64,000 nucleotides of DNA from Psilocybe azurescens (taxonomy: Eukaryota > Basidiomycota > Agaricomycetes > Agaricales > Agrocybaceae), in assembly GCA_023853785.1 (NCBI GenBank), contig JAJIRX010000888.1, positions 1 to 64,000 of the forward strand, in the 5' to 3' direction. Shown in pieces: positions 36,714 to 51,900 of this stretch. Within the stretch, counting starts at the first letter, position 1. The number at the start of each line of letters is the position of its first letter. The notes beneath the pieces were generated by a model that saw only the letters and a program-made list of their open reading frames with translations, was not told where the DNA came from and searched no databases. The translations under genes and the position numbers were made by a program.

Positions 36714-39010
36714 TCAAAATGGGCAAGAAGATACTTTAAGCCAGTTTGAACGGTGAAGACGAAATATGCCGGCCAATGCCTCAATCATAATTCTCATCTT
36801 CGTACAGCCCGTCGTCGTCGTCGCTATTATTGCCTTGGCTTTCTTTGCCGTCTTCTTCCCACCACCATCATCATTATCATCACCTTCCTCCTTGTTGTCC
36901 TCTTCCTCCTTGTTGTCCTCTTCCTCCTTGTTGTCCTCTTCCTCCTTGTTGTCCTCCTCAGCACCATCCCCGGCATCTTCATTGTCCTCATGCAAGATCG
37001 ACGATTGACAACCACCCGCCACCGTCCCCGGCTCCGTAAACGCATTTTTTCAGGGTATGTGGGTTCCCAAGCGGATCAAGTCCGATGTGGTCGCTTTTCC
37101 GTTTCATAGACGTGTGTGCGTGCGTGTGCATTTAGGAAAGCACGAGGAATATTGTTCTGACCTGTGTCCCAGTCAGTGCCTGAATCGCCCTCGAAGAGCT
37201 TCTCAAATAGTGTTATCTCCCACTTGGGGTCGAGAGATTGGACGAAATAATCGGGGTCAACTTTGTTATTGTTCTTTAGCATACGCGCATAAAGTATGCC
37301 TGCCAATTCATCATGGTCGGAATCTGGATATTTTGTCTGCACGTCCTTCCATGTCTGTTCTAGTGCAGCCTGTTCTTCAGATGAAAGAAGGTATCCAAGG
37401 GTCATGGAGTTATAAATTTACAAGAAGAGGTCATGGAGCCTCGAGGACATCACGAAGAGGGAAAAAAAGTTGTCCTTGATAAGGTGAACGTGTGTCATCG
37501 CATGAATTTTTGCAACAAGAGCTGCGTTTGGGGTTTCGGAGGTCGCAGCATCGTCGTCGTCGTTGTATCACTGTACGGCTTACACCAGAAATCGTTTATC
37601 GGCAAGGTGTTCAGAACGTCTGAGTGTCACCCAAAATAGTACATGCCAAGACGATTCGACATCGTCTTGTCAATTATGCACAGGAATTAATGTATCTGGC
37701 GGGCGATAGCTGTTAAGCCTATAAGCAATAAATTGCCAAGTGCCCTGGTGAAGAGTAGAGAGTCAAAACCTATAGTTCATATGTGTCGCAGAACTGATAG
37801 ATCGCGTACCGTGCGCTCAGGTCGCTGGCGTTCCTTCTTCTTTTCATCAATGGACTTAGAAGTCCCAATCAACTAAAAGACCACGACCACCCTTATCAAT
37901 CATAATGTTGTTGGCGCTAATATCACGATGAACAACCATCGCTTTATCGTATGCTTCACGGTGGGCTAGAGGGTCACATGGCGAATTAGCTGATGAGCAC
38001 CACAATTGAAGAGCCGATTAGACTTGCCCTTGAGGGCATCAGTGAAGACGGTCAGTAATTCCTTTACATTATCGAACTCTTCAATAGGCTTCGTATATTG
38101 ATCTAGCACCAGTCGGTAGTGTATGAACTGACGGAATGTGCTGCGAGAATCACCACGTTTGGTGTTGCGCTCTATGCTCAGTGACGTTTGAGTAGTTGGA
38201 TTGAGCATATCGTGATAGGTGGCCACGATCGGTACCCGATCCACTGTCTTGTCCTTCAGCGTAGCATAGGTCGGATGCTCCGCCTGCAAACTCTTCGAAT
38301 GTATTCTCCAAGTATCCTTCAAAAAGGCGAAGTCTCCAATCCTTTCCAGCAGAAAGCATTGAATGTGGGTATTGAGCGACAGGTTGGCGACCCTGTGTTC
38401 ATGAAAGACGGCGCTGGAACAACATGATGAACTTCTTCCGGCGAAGGCCCCGAGCTGCAAAGGGGAACCTGCAGGTAGGTGTAGTCAAATCTGAAGGTAT
38501 TTTTGCGACTCCTTCAGGAATGGAAGCGCAATAGGATGAGGGCTTGTATTCAACCCAGAGTCAACGTTCAACACCTTTTGAATCTACGACGCCCGTTCGT
38601 ATTGCCGGAGACCTCTGCCAAATTCCGATAGCTTTGCTTTTGCGGGGATAAGAGGAATTTCGTTAGTGACAACCAAACGGTATGACAGGGGTGTCTGTGT
38701 CCAATGGGTAGCCTATATTCGAACAATGAGTGTATCAAGAAGCATGTTCAGGCCTAGTCACACGCGTCTGGTCGCATGCCATTGTTGTCGGTTGATTGTC
38801 GGGGCGATGGGCCATACTGAAAACGCGGTCACGGTCAACGGCAGCCTTCTGCCAACCTTCTTCACCAAATTTGGCTGCCACCAATTGATGCCGTCGGCAT
38901 TTCACTAATCATGATGTCTATGTTGTCCCAAATAATATGCTTGTACGAAGACCAGGGCTCAAAAAGAAGCGTCATTGTTTCCGTTCTATACTGTGATGAT
39001 CCACTCGACA
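36714..39010 (-). pseudogene. FunK1-type fungal protein kinase gene 1, interrupted
   Basis: FunK1 kinases are expanded in Agaricomycetes. Reading down the minus strand: an upstream stretch with EPWSSYKHIIWDNIDIM (about 38900-38970), then TYATLKDKTVDRVP and PIEEFDNVKELLTVF (about 38050-38280), then the catalytic loop VVHRDISANNIMIDKGGRGLLVDWD (about 37860-37940). Here DWD stands in the DFG position. Next come GTWQFIAYRL (about 37715-37750) and HVLFWVTL, and a C-terminal domain (YLLSSEEQAALEQTWKDV, 37076-37405) also found in the neighbouring kinase. Stops and frame changes interrupt it at about 37655, 37890 and several points upstream of 38460. Some could be sequencing errors, but they are denser than in the conserved genes. 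The tail at 36714-37022 carries an EEEDNK repeat. Confidence 0.7.
36885..36956. repeat. 18-base minisatellite, four units
   Basis: Four exact 18-base units (TTCCTCCTTGTTGTCCTC on the plus strand) at 36885-36902, 36903-36920, 36921-36938 and 36939-36956. On the minus strand they encode repeated Glu/Asp/Asn/Lys hexapeptides (EEEDNK) in the kinase tail. Confidence 0.95.
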
Positions 39011-39612
39011 TCGTCTTTCACAGTGAATCCAAAGTGAACCATGATTATAATCGATAACTATCAGTTTCACTGAGACCTAGATGTTAGTACCAGCATAAAT
39101 AACTCCACAAATGAGACAAGGATGCCCGAGAAGTGTTCATACTAGTAGTGTGATAGTTAGAAACGAGGCATTGGGTAGCTTACTTCGACGTAACCTCAAA
39201 AATTTGGTTGATTTATTCAGTACCAGAGAGAGCTTTGATTCCTGTCTTATATGGTTGAGGAGGGAAAACCACGCGCTCTGTTAATTGGTATATACTTCAA
39301 TTTGAGATAAATAGATGAGACGATAGTAATATAAGGACAACTGATATCAAAGTAGCGAAAACATTTAAGATAACGCAAATTTTGAAAAGCATAATCGGAA
39401 GGGTTGGAAGTCATAGTGTAAATAGAGAAAGTGATGGATTACTTATTGTTGCTCCCTGCCTGCGCCTGCTCTGGTTCCTATGTCTTCAGGCTTGATCCCT
39501 TGCGCGCTTTCTTGTTGCGTGGATTTCCATCATCGTCACCATCGTTCCCGCCTGAAACGGTCATGTGTTGAGAGTCTGGCTTACGCTTGTTTAAGGGAAT
39601 TTTGCGCGGGGG
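39011..39612. other. Spacer between the two FunK1 genes
   Basis: About 600 AT-rich bases with no supported gene. It probably holds the promoter of kinase gene 1 and the 3' flank of kinase gene 2. Confidence 0.45.
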
Positions 39613-41092
39613 TCAACAGTGAGTCCCGATTGAAGTTGGTACTCCCAGTGACCCAGTCGACGGTCTCATCGGGTCCAAAAAGTTCCATAAAAAGGTCCGG
39701 CGCCCACTTGGGTTGCAGTGTTTGAAGAAATAATATGGATCAAAGACAGGAAATTCCCTGCCAGGTTTACGATTATGGGCCTGCATTTGCAGCATCAGCT
39801 CCGGCGATATTGTTCCCAACAGGTCGGGCGATATTTCATCATCAGCTGCAGCGTCATTACGCTTCCTCAGAGCATCGTCCTTCCACGAGACCAGCAAATC
39901 AATCTGTTCCGAGTCCAGTATGTATCGTGTGTTGATTATGGCTTGAAATTGCAACAACATCTTCAAGAGAGGAGGCGATACGAACTTCATCTTAATGATA
40001 TAAGCAGAACTAGTGATTATCGAAAACTTGAAGCCAAAGGCACTGGAGCCCCGCGCATTGATGATAGACCGATCATATGCTTGTATCAACGTCTCTTGAA
40101 CATGGGAGGCAGCTGTTCCGTGGACACAATTGCGGAGCGCTACCCAAAATAGTACATGCCAGAACGATTCCCAATCGTCGTCCTTGTTATGAATAGGAGT
40201 AGGTGGGTCTGAGTTGCCGGCGTTGTCGACCAGTCTGCAAGCAATGAATTGCCATGTTCCCTAAAGACATGCTAAAAGTTAGAAAATGGTATATGAGGAA
40301 ACAGGCTTAATAGGTTCGCACTGTGCGTTCCGGTAGACTGGCCGTTATAACTTCATCGGTAACGGATTTGGACAGATCCCAGTCAATCAAAAGACCACGG
40401 CCATGTTGGTCAATCATGATATTCCCCGGATTAATGTTACCGTGAAGAATACGCGCATGATCGTAGGCTTTGCTGTGGACTAAAACACCTAGTTTATGAA
40501 CTTGAAACTAAAGCATGAGGAATAAGTCAACTTACCCTGAATTGCGTCAGAAAAAGTTGTCAGGAGTTCCTTCCACGTCCTTGAATTCTTCCAGATGCGT
40601 CAGGTTCTCTTCGAACACGAACCGACGGTGTTTGTATTGATGAGAAGTGTTCTCAAGGCCACCGCACTTCTTGAGAACTGTTGAGGTTTTTGTGACTTGA
40701 TAGTACATGTTGTGCTAAGGGGAAACCAACTCGTCGATGGCTAGCATCTGACCAACACACGGACGAAATAACGCCGGCCGTGCATGTGGGATAATGGACC
40801 GGGCAGACAATGGAAGGGCACTTCTGCGCCAGGCGGCTCGATGTTTTAATGTCTTGAAGCCAGTATCTGTCGTCGAAGAGTCCATCGCGCACTCCATTGC
40901 ATGCACGGTCTGATTATCCACCGCGCTAATGAGGAAGAGAGAGACCGTTTTGGGGGACAGACAGCCATGGCCACAAAGCTGACCCATGGTCGTTTGCCCC
41001 AGCAATAAATTTCGCTGGTCCATGGACGTAATGAGGCCGCACAATAAATACGTGGTCGGGTAATGGCGGTTATTACATAGAAGGGTCAACAT
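39613..41092 (-). pseudogene. FunK1-type fungal protein kinase gene 2, interrupted
   Basis: Same orientation and order as gene 1. The catalytic-loop region reads YDHARILHGNINPGNIMIDQ followed by GRGLLIDWD (about 40380-40470); HGN replaces the usual HRD, and DWD replaces DFG. Upstream are LTHLEEFKDVE (about 40580-40615) and a more diverged N-terminal part (40653-41092). Downstream are GTWQFIACRL (about 40230-40260), DDDWESFWHVLFW (about 40150-40190) and the C-terminal domain containing YILDSEQIDLLVSWKDDALRK, which aligns with YLLSSEEQAALEQTWKDV of gene 1. The stop is at 39613. Frame breaks occur near 40570 and around introns. With HGN in place of HRD it is probably catalytically weak or inactive. 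Confidence 0.65.
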
Positions 41093-41202
41093 TTTCGCCT
41101 GACAACATCAAGAGGAAATCGGTAGAGTGAGACGGGCTTCAAGCATTTTTTCTTCTTGTTGATTTATGTCTATCGGGGCAAGGCTTTGGGCTTCAAGCAT
41201 TC

Positions 41203-41553
41203 CTATCGAGTCATCGGAATCGAAGTCCATAAATTTCCATTGCGTCTCCATCCATACGTCAATACGTAGTTCTTTTCTAGAGTAGGATCATAACAGGATG
41301 CGGCTGCCTCATAAGTCTTCAAAAGCTTCTCGTAAAGGAGCAGAGGGTGGTATTTTTGAACTGCAGCATGAGTTTTGCAGGCTGCGCAAATAATATTCAA
41401 GAGCGTCGGAAACTGTTCGTTGGCACGTATCCACGAGCCGAACCAGATGTACTCGAGGACGAAGGATCTGTTCGAAGCCAGATTGAGTTGCCTGACATGG
41501 CGACCTGGAGTGAATAGTACTTGCACGACGGGATTCCGGGATTTGAAATACAT
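41203..41553 (-). CDS. Open frame of unknown function, possibly 5' exon of FunK1 gene 2
   Basis: A 116-codon frame with plausible amino-acid composition (RSFVLEYIWFGSWIRANEQF). It could be an upstream exon of the kinase or an unrelated small gene. No domain recognised. Confidence 0.25.
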   Translation of the reverse strand: MYFKSRNPVVQVLFTPGRHVRQLNLASNRSFVLEYIWFGSWIRANEQFPTLLNIICAACKTHAAVQKYHPLLLYEKLLKTYEAAASCYDPTLEKNYVLTYGWRRNGNLWTSIPMTR

Positions 41554-42143
41554 GCCGACGACAGTGCCTTGCCTTAGACGCCTCTACTACAAAGGTAAAT
41601 ACGCATAGTTCGTGGGATAAAAGAATTTGTTGTTGTTTTCATGTTCGCACTCGTTTTCTTTGCGTCGAAGAATAGAATTGTAGTCGTTGTTGGTCGGGTG
41701 AGACGCTGTGCAAACGCTGTGAGGCGACTGGTCGCTCATTTTGCCGCGGTCACCATTGAAGCGGTCACGGGCTCAGAACGGAAGCACTGGAACCCGAAGG
41801 ATTTACCAAAAACAGCAGAGAAATTTCCCTTGGGAACTATACAAACGAGTAAGTAAAGCAGAGAAGAAGCAGGGAAGAAGCGCCTTGAGGGAATCTACAA
41901 TTGAAGGATTGGTTTGAAGAATTGGCGAGGAAATTGTGGATTAGTGAGGGCCGGCATACCACTGGCCCAGATGCAGTAGAAATGCCCCTAGTACAACCAT
42001 AATTATTGATTGCAAATGCAACGAAGCCTATGAAATGTCGAGTATGATACATATGCAAGTGCGACACGTTGGTCCAGGACCAAAAGAGCAAGTCATATAG
42101 TAAATAAAAGTCAGAAATACCTAAAAGATGGCAACCTCCCAGG
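41554..42143. other. Intergenic region, about 590 bases
   Basis: No convincing gene. A 71-codon plus-strand frame at 41641-41856 lacks any recognisable motif. Confidence 0.45.
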
Positions 42144-43653
42144 TTAATCCCTCGACTGTCCGTTCAATATCTCTTGGCCTTTCCTATGAATTTCCAGCTC
42201 CTCGATAACGTTCATTAGTGCATTGCATTCCCAGTTTCCAAAGATGAAGCCCTCATATAGCATAGTGGTAGCCAACCATGCCACAAATACCGTGAAAAGG
42301 ATGAAAATAGGGTTGATCCAGGAATGTGGAAGCCATGCAGTACCGATGATTACACCGACGAGGACCAGTAGGCAGAGGCCGAAGATGATCAGCTCTTTAC
42401 GAGATCTTTCTCGCGAGAAGCGATAGCAAGCTGTGAGAGCATGTATAGTGGTGGCAGCGGATTCGTTGGAAAGCTCCCTTGGCCGTTGAGGTTGGCTAGG
42501 ATATGTGTCTGAGGTCTCATCTGAAGATTCGGTTGTTATTTCAAACGTGGCTTCGAGCCCAAAATGGTCCGAGATAGAAAAAGGGCGCCCTGGTACAGGT
42601 TCTGTCAATACCACTTTTGTATCGATGGCTTTTAGAATAGGTAATGTTTGTCCCGGACGGTTCGGTTGACGATATAGCACGTAGTCGAGACGTTTACCCC
42701 ATGTCCCTCGCGCATAGAGCTTGCCTGCAGACCAACTGTTCAAAGGAGAGTCGGCTGTAATCCCAAGCTGCTGTATCGCTTGCTGGGCAGAAACAATATG
42801 CGATGTTTGAATGTTTGGATGGGTGATCGCCCAAGAGTCCTTTAAGTCGGCATGTTGAAAGATGACGGTCATAGGCAGTGTGGTTGGAATACTATTAAAA
42901 TCTCCAAGCTAGGTATCCTATTAAGAAAGCCCTTCGAACGTTGTAAAGCATAGACTCACTGCTATGACGTATCTCCCGACTTCAGCGGCTTGACGCGCAA
43001 GTTTGGCAAACTCCCAGGCATTGACGAGACGATGAGCTCTGTTGTATTCGGGACCATCCTCTCCTCCTTTAGCGAAGAGCTGTACAGGCAGGATTTGATC
43101 AGAATGCGAGACTTGTATGTTATCAAGCTGCCTTACATGTGTATTGAAGACCTGCACTTGACCTAGGATAGGATGTAGGATGACGACATTGGCAGCTGCT
43201 TTTCCAACAAACCAATCACCGGCTGCAACATCTAGTGGTGTGCCATTAAGAGAGTATGGGTAAATCGAAGACGATATGAACGGGTATCGGCTGAATATAG
43301 CAAGACCTGCTCCAAGTGCGCCACTGGAACCAAGTATATTGCATCAGATAACCTCCTGAAATGGAAGTAAGAGCAAGCAAACCTATAGAAAGAACTTTGA
43401 GTGCGGCAAACGAGCGGCGACTCTTTGCTGTACCCTCTCGTAATGGGCGAAGACCCATATTTCTTGCAGGGCAATTAGGTCATAATCTGAATGAGCCAAT
43501 TCGTGTGCGATGGTCTCAATGCGTTCCTCGAGGTTTTTAGCAACGTATTTGAGACCCCTGATAGTTTATCAGACTCTGGGAGGATATATAATGTAAAGCC
43601 AGGGAATACCAGCAATTGAGAGTGAGAACGCGGATACGCGACTCGCCTGGCAT
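42144..43653 (-). CDS. ISC1: Inositol phosphosphingolipid phospholipase C (neutral sphingomyelinase family)
   Basis: Hydrolyses inositol phosphosphingolipids to ceramides at ER and mitochondrial membranes. ATG 43653 gives MPGESRIRVLTLNCW. After a 55-base intron come GLKYVAKNLEERIETIA and DLIALQEIWVF with the catalytic Glu. Then FSRYPFISS, VQVFNTHVRQLDN and (by expectation around the intron at about 42870-42960) the GDFNS region. KRLDYVLYR and the catalytic SDHFGLEA follow. Two C-terminal transmembrane helices (IIFGLCLLVLVGVIIGTAWL and NPIFILFTVFVAWLATTMLY), as in Isc1/nSMase2, end at the stop at 42144. Three or four introns. The gene is head-to-head with the p15/NXT gene, 100 bases apart. Confidence 0.93.
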
Positions 43654-43753
43654 GATGACCGTTGCGGTAAGGGGGTCCAAGCTATATTTAGGGCCAGCCG
43701 TGACCACCATAGATATGAACTCGAGTCACGTTCACTCTTTGGCTCTAACGACC
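43654..43753. promoter_or_regulatory. 100-base bidirectional promoter, ISC1 / p15
   Basis: Exactly 100 bases separate the start codons of ISC1 (minus) and the p15/NXT gene (plus). Both transcripts must start within or upstream of this stretch. No TATA box is seen on either strand. Confidence 0.6.
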
Positions 43754-44363
43754 ATGTCTGCGACACCTTCGACGACCCTGACTCCCAACGAGTGCGTTCC
43801 ACTCTATTCCTCTCATCTCCTCAAAACTTAGCCTTTTCCTCTCTATCGACAGCATCGAAATCGCGACAAGAGCAGCCGACCATTTCACCCGCATCTATTA
43901 CACTGCCTATGATTCCGACACGCGCCTGGCGGATTTGCCCCCATTTTATCGCTCAAACTCCTCTTTGACGTGGAATGGAAAGCCGTTTCAAGGCGCAGAA
44001 GGCCTGAAAGAACTAGTAGCAAAGATGCCGGCCACGAAGCATGAAGTACAGTCTTTTGACTGTCATCCAATACCAGGTTTGTAACCCCGCGCGCTTCTCC
44101 AGGCGTCTTACTTACCTACCCCTTCATTTCTTGCATCAGGAGCTCAACCGCCATCGCTTTTGATCACAGTTTCAGGAAATGTGACACACGGTAGAGGTCC
44201 AGCAGGAAACCCGCCAGACACACCTGTCCGTGCAATTGAGGGCCACCCGCGTGTCTTTTCGCAAACCTTCATTTTGGTCCCAGACCCTACAGCCCCTCCC
44301 ACGAAGCCGGGAGAGGTCGCAAAATATTACGTCGGTGCAGATGCCGTGCGGTTTGTTGGTTAA
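43754..44363 (+). CDS. NTF2-related mRNA export factor p15/NXT
   Basis: Partner of the mRNA export receptor Mex67/NXF1 at the nuclear pore, with the same role as Mtr2 in yeast but of the p15 type. ATG 43754 and a short first exon end near NE; intron 1 (GTGCGT to CGACAG) joins to IEIATRAADHFTRIYYTAYD. The NTF2 fold shows LADLPPFYRSNSSLTWNGKPF, KELVAKMPATKHEVQSFDCHP, then, after intron 2, LLITVSGNVTHG, RVFSQTFILVPD and YYVGADAVRFVG with TAA 44361-44363. A Gly/Pro-rich loop insert (RGPAGNPPDTP) is typical of fungal members. About 165 residues; no frame break. Confidence 0.88.
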
Positions 44364-44998
44364 ATACTGTAAGCATTGCATTTCACACACTTCTGCATCA
44401 GTATGTCTAATGTTCCCTTAAATCCAGTTTATCTGTAACTCTAGTGAATATCATTCATTGTATATGGCAATATATATAGGCTACAGGCCCAAGGAGATGT
44501 CGCTGTTGTCACTTCCATTTTTCTTTGTCGACTTGTATGTATCATTATTAACCTTTTCACCTTTCAAAACGCCCTTTATATTATCACCGTCATGGCATCT
44601 GACACTGGACAGTATCGTCTGTTATACAAAGGACCATACGTAATATAGAACGCCAATAGATCTGCCTCATTTTGCGTAGAGACGGTGCCTTATTTGAAGA
44701 TGGTGCTTGCAAAATTTGTGCCACGACGATTGACTTGAATAGGACATGCATCTGGTCTGTTGGCCGTCACTCGTTTACCCATTCTCTCCTCAAATGATTT
44801 ATATCGACTGGAAGTGACAACGAGAAACTCGCAATAGGAGGTGACAGTATGTGCTATACTAACTACTATTGACAACACCATGGGGTCGACTTGCTCCCAC
44901 TATGCCATCCACTTGTGGTATATTATAAAAAGAAAAACTTCTTCCGTATTACATCTACAGATACAAAAAGAAAGATAAAGTACTCTTCACGCGACGTC
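44364..44998. other. Convergent 3' intergenic region
   Basis: About 635 bases between convergent genes. AT-rich, no supported gene. Confidence 0.5.
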
Positions 44999-48806
<3,808 letters not shown>

Positions 48807-48973
48807 AAGAACTGAAGGTAAATGAACAAGTTCAAGTTGGGAATTATGAAAGTTGGAACGCCGGACCCGTTGGCACAATGTGTTGATAGCGTAAGCAGGC
48901 AGATCGAGTCTTTTCTCGCACACATTGCGTACACGCATGATTTCTCATTATCTTGAATTCAACCCTGCTGCTG
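48807..48973. promoter_or_regulatory. 167-base divergent promoter, PRP22 / DHX29-like
   Basis: Two RNA-helicase genes start 167 bases apart in opposite directions. The stretch is open in the PRP22 frame up to 48938, so a longer N-terminus for Prp22 is formally possible. I prefer ATG 48806 because the downstream protein starts like the family. Confidence 0.5.
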
Positions 48974-51900
48974 ATGCCACCAAGGAGAGGGATCGTAAAA
49001 TCAGGAAATGCTGGAAATTCGTCAAAGTCGGATAAGAATAAGGCAGATGCAGTGACTACAGATACACCAGGACCACCCCCACTATTTCCTCCAGGTTCCA
49101 AATACCCTTTGAGTATACTTCAGGAAAGGTAAAGGATAAGATATCCACTGACCTATGCAAATTAGATGACCGTGATTCTGTTCATAGATGCCAAAAGTTG
49201 GGATGGGAAAAACCCGTCGTAGATACAGTGCGCATCCTTCTCATTATATTATCATATTTTGTCAGTCATCTAAATATCGTGAATAGCGTTCTCGTGGAAG
49301 TAGTGGTTTCTCGTTTGTTGTCACCTTGAGCAGACGCAATCCAAAGACATCTGAAATCGACCGAGTGCGTATGGAGCCTCATCCACCCTACTTTAGACCA
49401 ACTGCCATGGAAGCAAAGCATTGGGGTGCCACTTATGCTCTTTATCGTGTTCGTTGGTCTGTACTCTTGTCGACACGTCGGACCTTCGATCTGAATACAT
49501 CCACTCCAACAGTTTTGCAATGGATTGCAACTCAACCAGATTCTTCCTGGAGGCCCGCGCGATTATTGGAAAGAATTGGCCGCAGAACACAAGATGATTC
49601 GGGAGCACCAGAAATGGATGTATGAGGCTGATCCCTTTGCCGCTCAGCAGGCAGTAGAAGAAAGGCAGGTCAAAGCATCCCAGAGACACGAGGAGTCCTC
49701 AAAGTCGGCCACAGAGAAGCAGGATGACTATAAATCTAGCGGCCGCGTATCTTCAGAATATCCAGAAGTTATAATGGCGTCTTCCTGCGGGAGCTGGTGG
49801 AAGATGCTATTAAAAAGGTGCAACATATGTCCTTTTGTCTGAACACGCGTATTGATATGAAAAATATACCACCAAGAGTATTGAACTCTCTCCAGACACC
49901 TCCGATGCCCTACCCTCACACTTGCCCCGGAAATCATCCCGGATATTTCACAGCAATTGGGACTTCTGGACTTTAAGAAATCTCAGATTCAAGATGCTAC
50001 GAAATTTCTTTCAGTGGAGTCGCCATTGACTTTTAATCTATTGGGCTCCTTGTCGCCTCTCGAAGCCGCCATTGAATACCTGATTCTCCACCTGCCAGAG
50101 TGCGACCTCCCTCAGCGATTTTTACCGTCGAACAACTCTTCTAATCCGTTCATCACATCCACCCACTCCGGTCAAGACGATCTCAAAAGACGGTGGATTG
50201 AAGAAAAAGCCGTCAAGGAAGCAGGGTGGCCCCTGAACGCCGTCAATGAATGCACTAAAGCCAATCCTGAGCTGGTTTTTAAATGGGACTCACTCATGGT
50301 TGCCCTTGGTCAAAAATTAATTGGGAGTCACATAGAGATAACAGAGTCCAGTCAATGTACTCCTTATCCCATTGAAGTGGAAGAATACGAAGCTCTAGGC
50401 GCTCATCTCGAAGAAGAAGGGCACCTGGTCTTACCTCTTTTCAGCGCACCGATCAAAATCCACATCCTTTTTCTGAGGTAGACCGATATCCCCGACCAGG
50501 TTACATCCCCATTTACATTACCTCGACAACGGCTGCCGCATATATTCGACTACACCTGCTTTCTAGATTTCTGAAAGCAATGGAAACCAAGAGTGAATTA
50601 GAGTTCGGTGAAGGTTTTTGTATGACTGTAATGAGAATAGTTGAAGAAGCATGGGCCGACATCGAGGACAATGGACCCCAGATATCTCGATGGTGCTCAA
50701 GGACCTTATTCCCCTCCTCGCAGATTTATTCCCTCTAACGACGAGAATTTCAACTCTTCAGTTGTAAAAGATCAAAGGCCAGTACGTCCTAGACGTAATC
50801 ATGTTCAAGACGACCTACAGATCAAACATGCATTCGAAACGCTTGTACAATCCGACAAAGTATATTCTGTTATTCTAAATTACTTCTCAGCGACCCTAAA
50901 CCTTTTGATGCCCACAGTATAAAGCTATGATGGAGAAGAGGAAGAAGTTACCCGCTTTCGAGGCTAGAGAGGATTTCCTGAATAAACTGGAGCACAATAG
51001 GGTGGTCGTGGTCGTCGGCGAGACTGGTGAGTTTGTTTGAAATATACTTGAGGTAGGAAGTTAATACTCTCTAGGTTGTGGGAAAACAACTCAGCGTAAC
51101 AATATACATCTTGTGTTGAGGATTTCCCTACTAAATCCCATTTCTAGTTCCTCAGTTCATCTTAGACTCCCTAATCACGACCGATCGTGGTTCGCAAACG
51201 TCAATACTTGTGACTCAGCCACGCCGAATTTCTGCGATCTCTGTCGCAGCTCGTGTATCGGAAGAACGCATAGAAGACGGTTCAGTTGGATACGCCATCC
51301 GAGGTGAATCCAAGCAAGGAAAGAACACGAAACTTTTGTTCTGTACTACTGGTGTTGTTCTAAGACGGCTCAGCACTGGGGACACCCTCAAAGATATCTC
51401 GCATATTGTCGTTGATGAGGTGAGTCTGAGTTTTCAATTCTCAAACGTTGTATTTAAATTCAAACGTTGTCTGTAGGTTCACGAGCGATCCATGGATGGC
51501 GACTTTCTTTTACTTGAATTGAAAGAACTTCTCAAAATCCATGCGACATTGAAAGTGGTGCTCATGTCAGCCACCATAAACCATGAAACATTCGTCAAAT
51601 ATTTTGATGATGCTCCTCTCTTGACCATTCCAGGCTTTATGCATCCAGTTGATGACAAGTATGTCTTCTCATATTAGTCTTCTAGGTGAATTACTTATCA
51701 TTCCATCAGGTATCTCGAAGACATATTGTCCTTGACTAACTATAGGCCACCAGTGGTTAGACAAAGCAAAGGCAAACTACAAGCCACGCGAGGACTTAAG
51801 GAAGAACATGAGGCTGAAGGTATATCGAGCTCTGTTGCTGAAGCCATTCAAAATATCATGCGGTCTGATAGAATTGACTATCAGGTCAGCTGGTATTGTC

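Noticed and set aside
36753..37109. Plus-strand frame with LLVVLFLLVVLF repeats resembling membrane helices
   Set aside because: It is the antisense reading of the 18-base repeat that codes the acidic EEEDNK tail on the minus strand.
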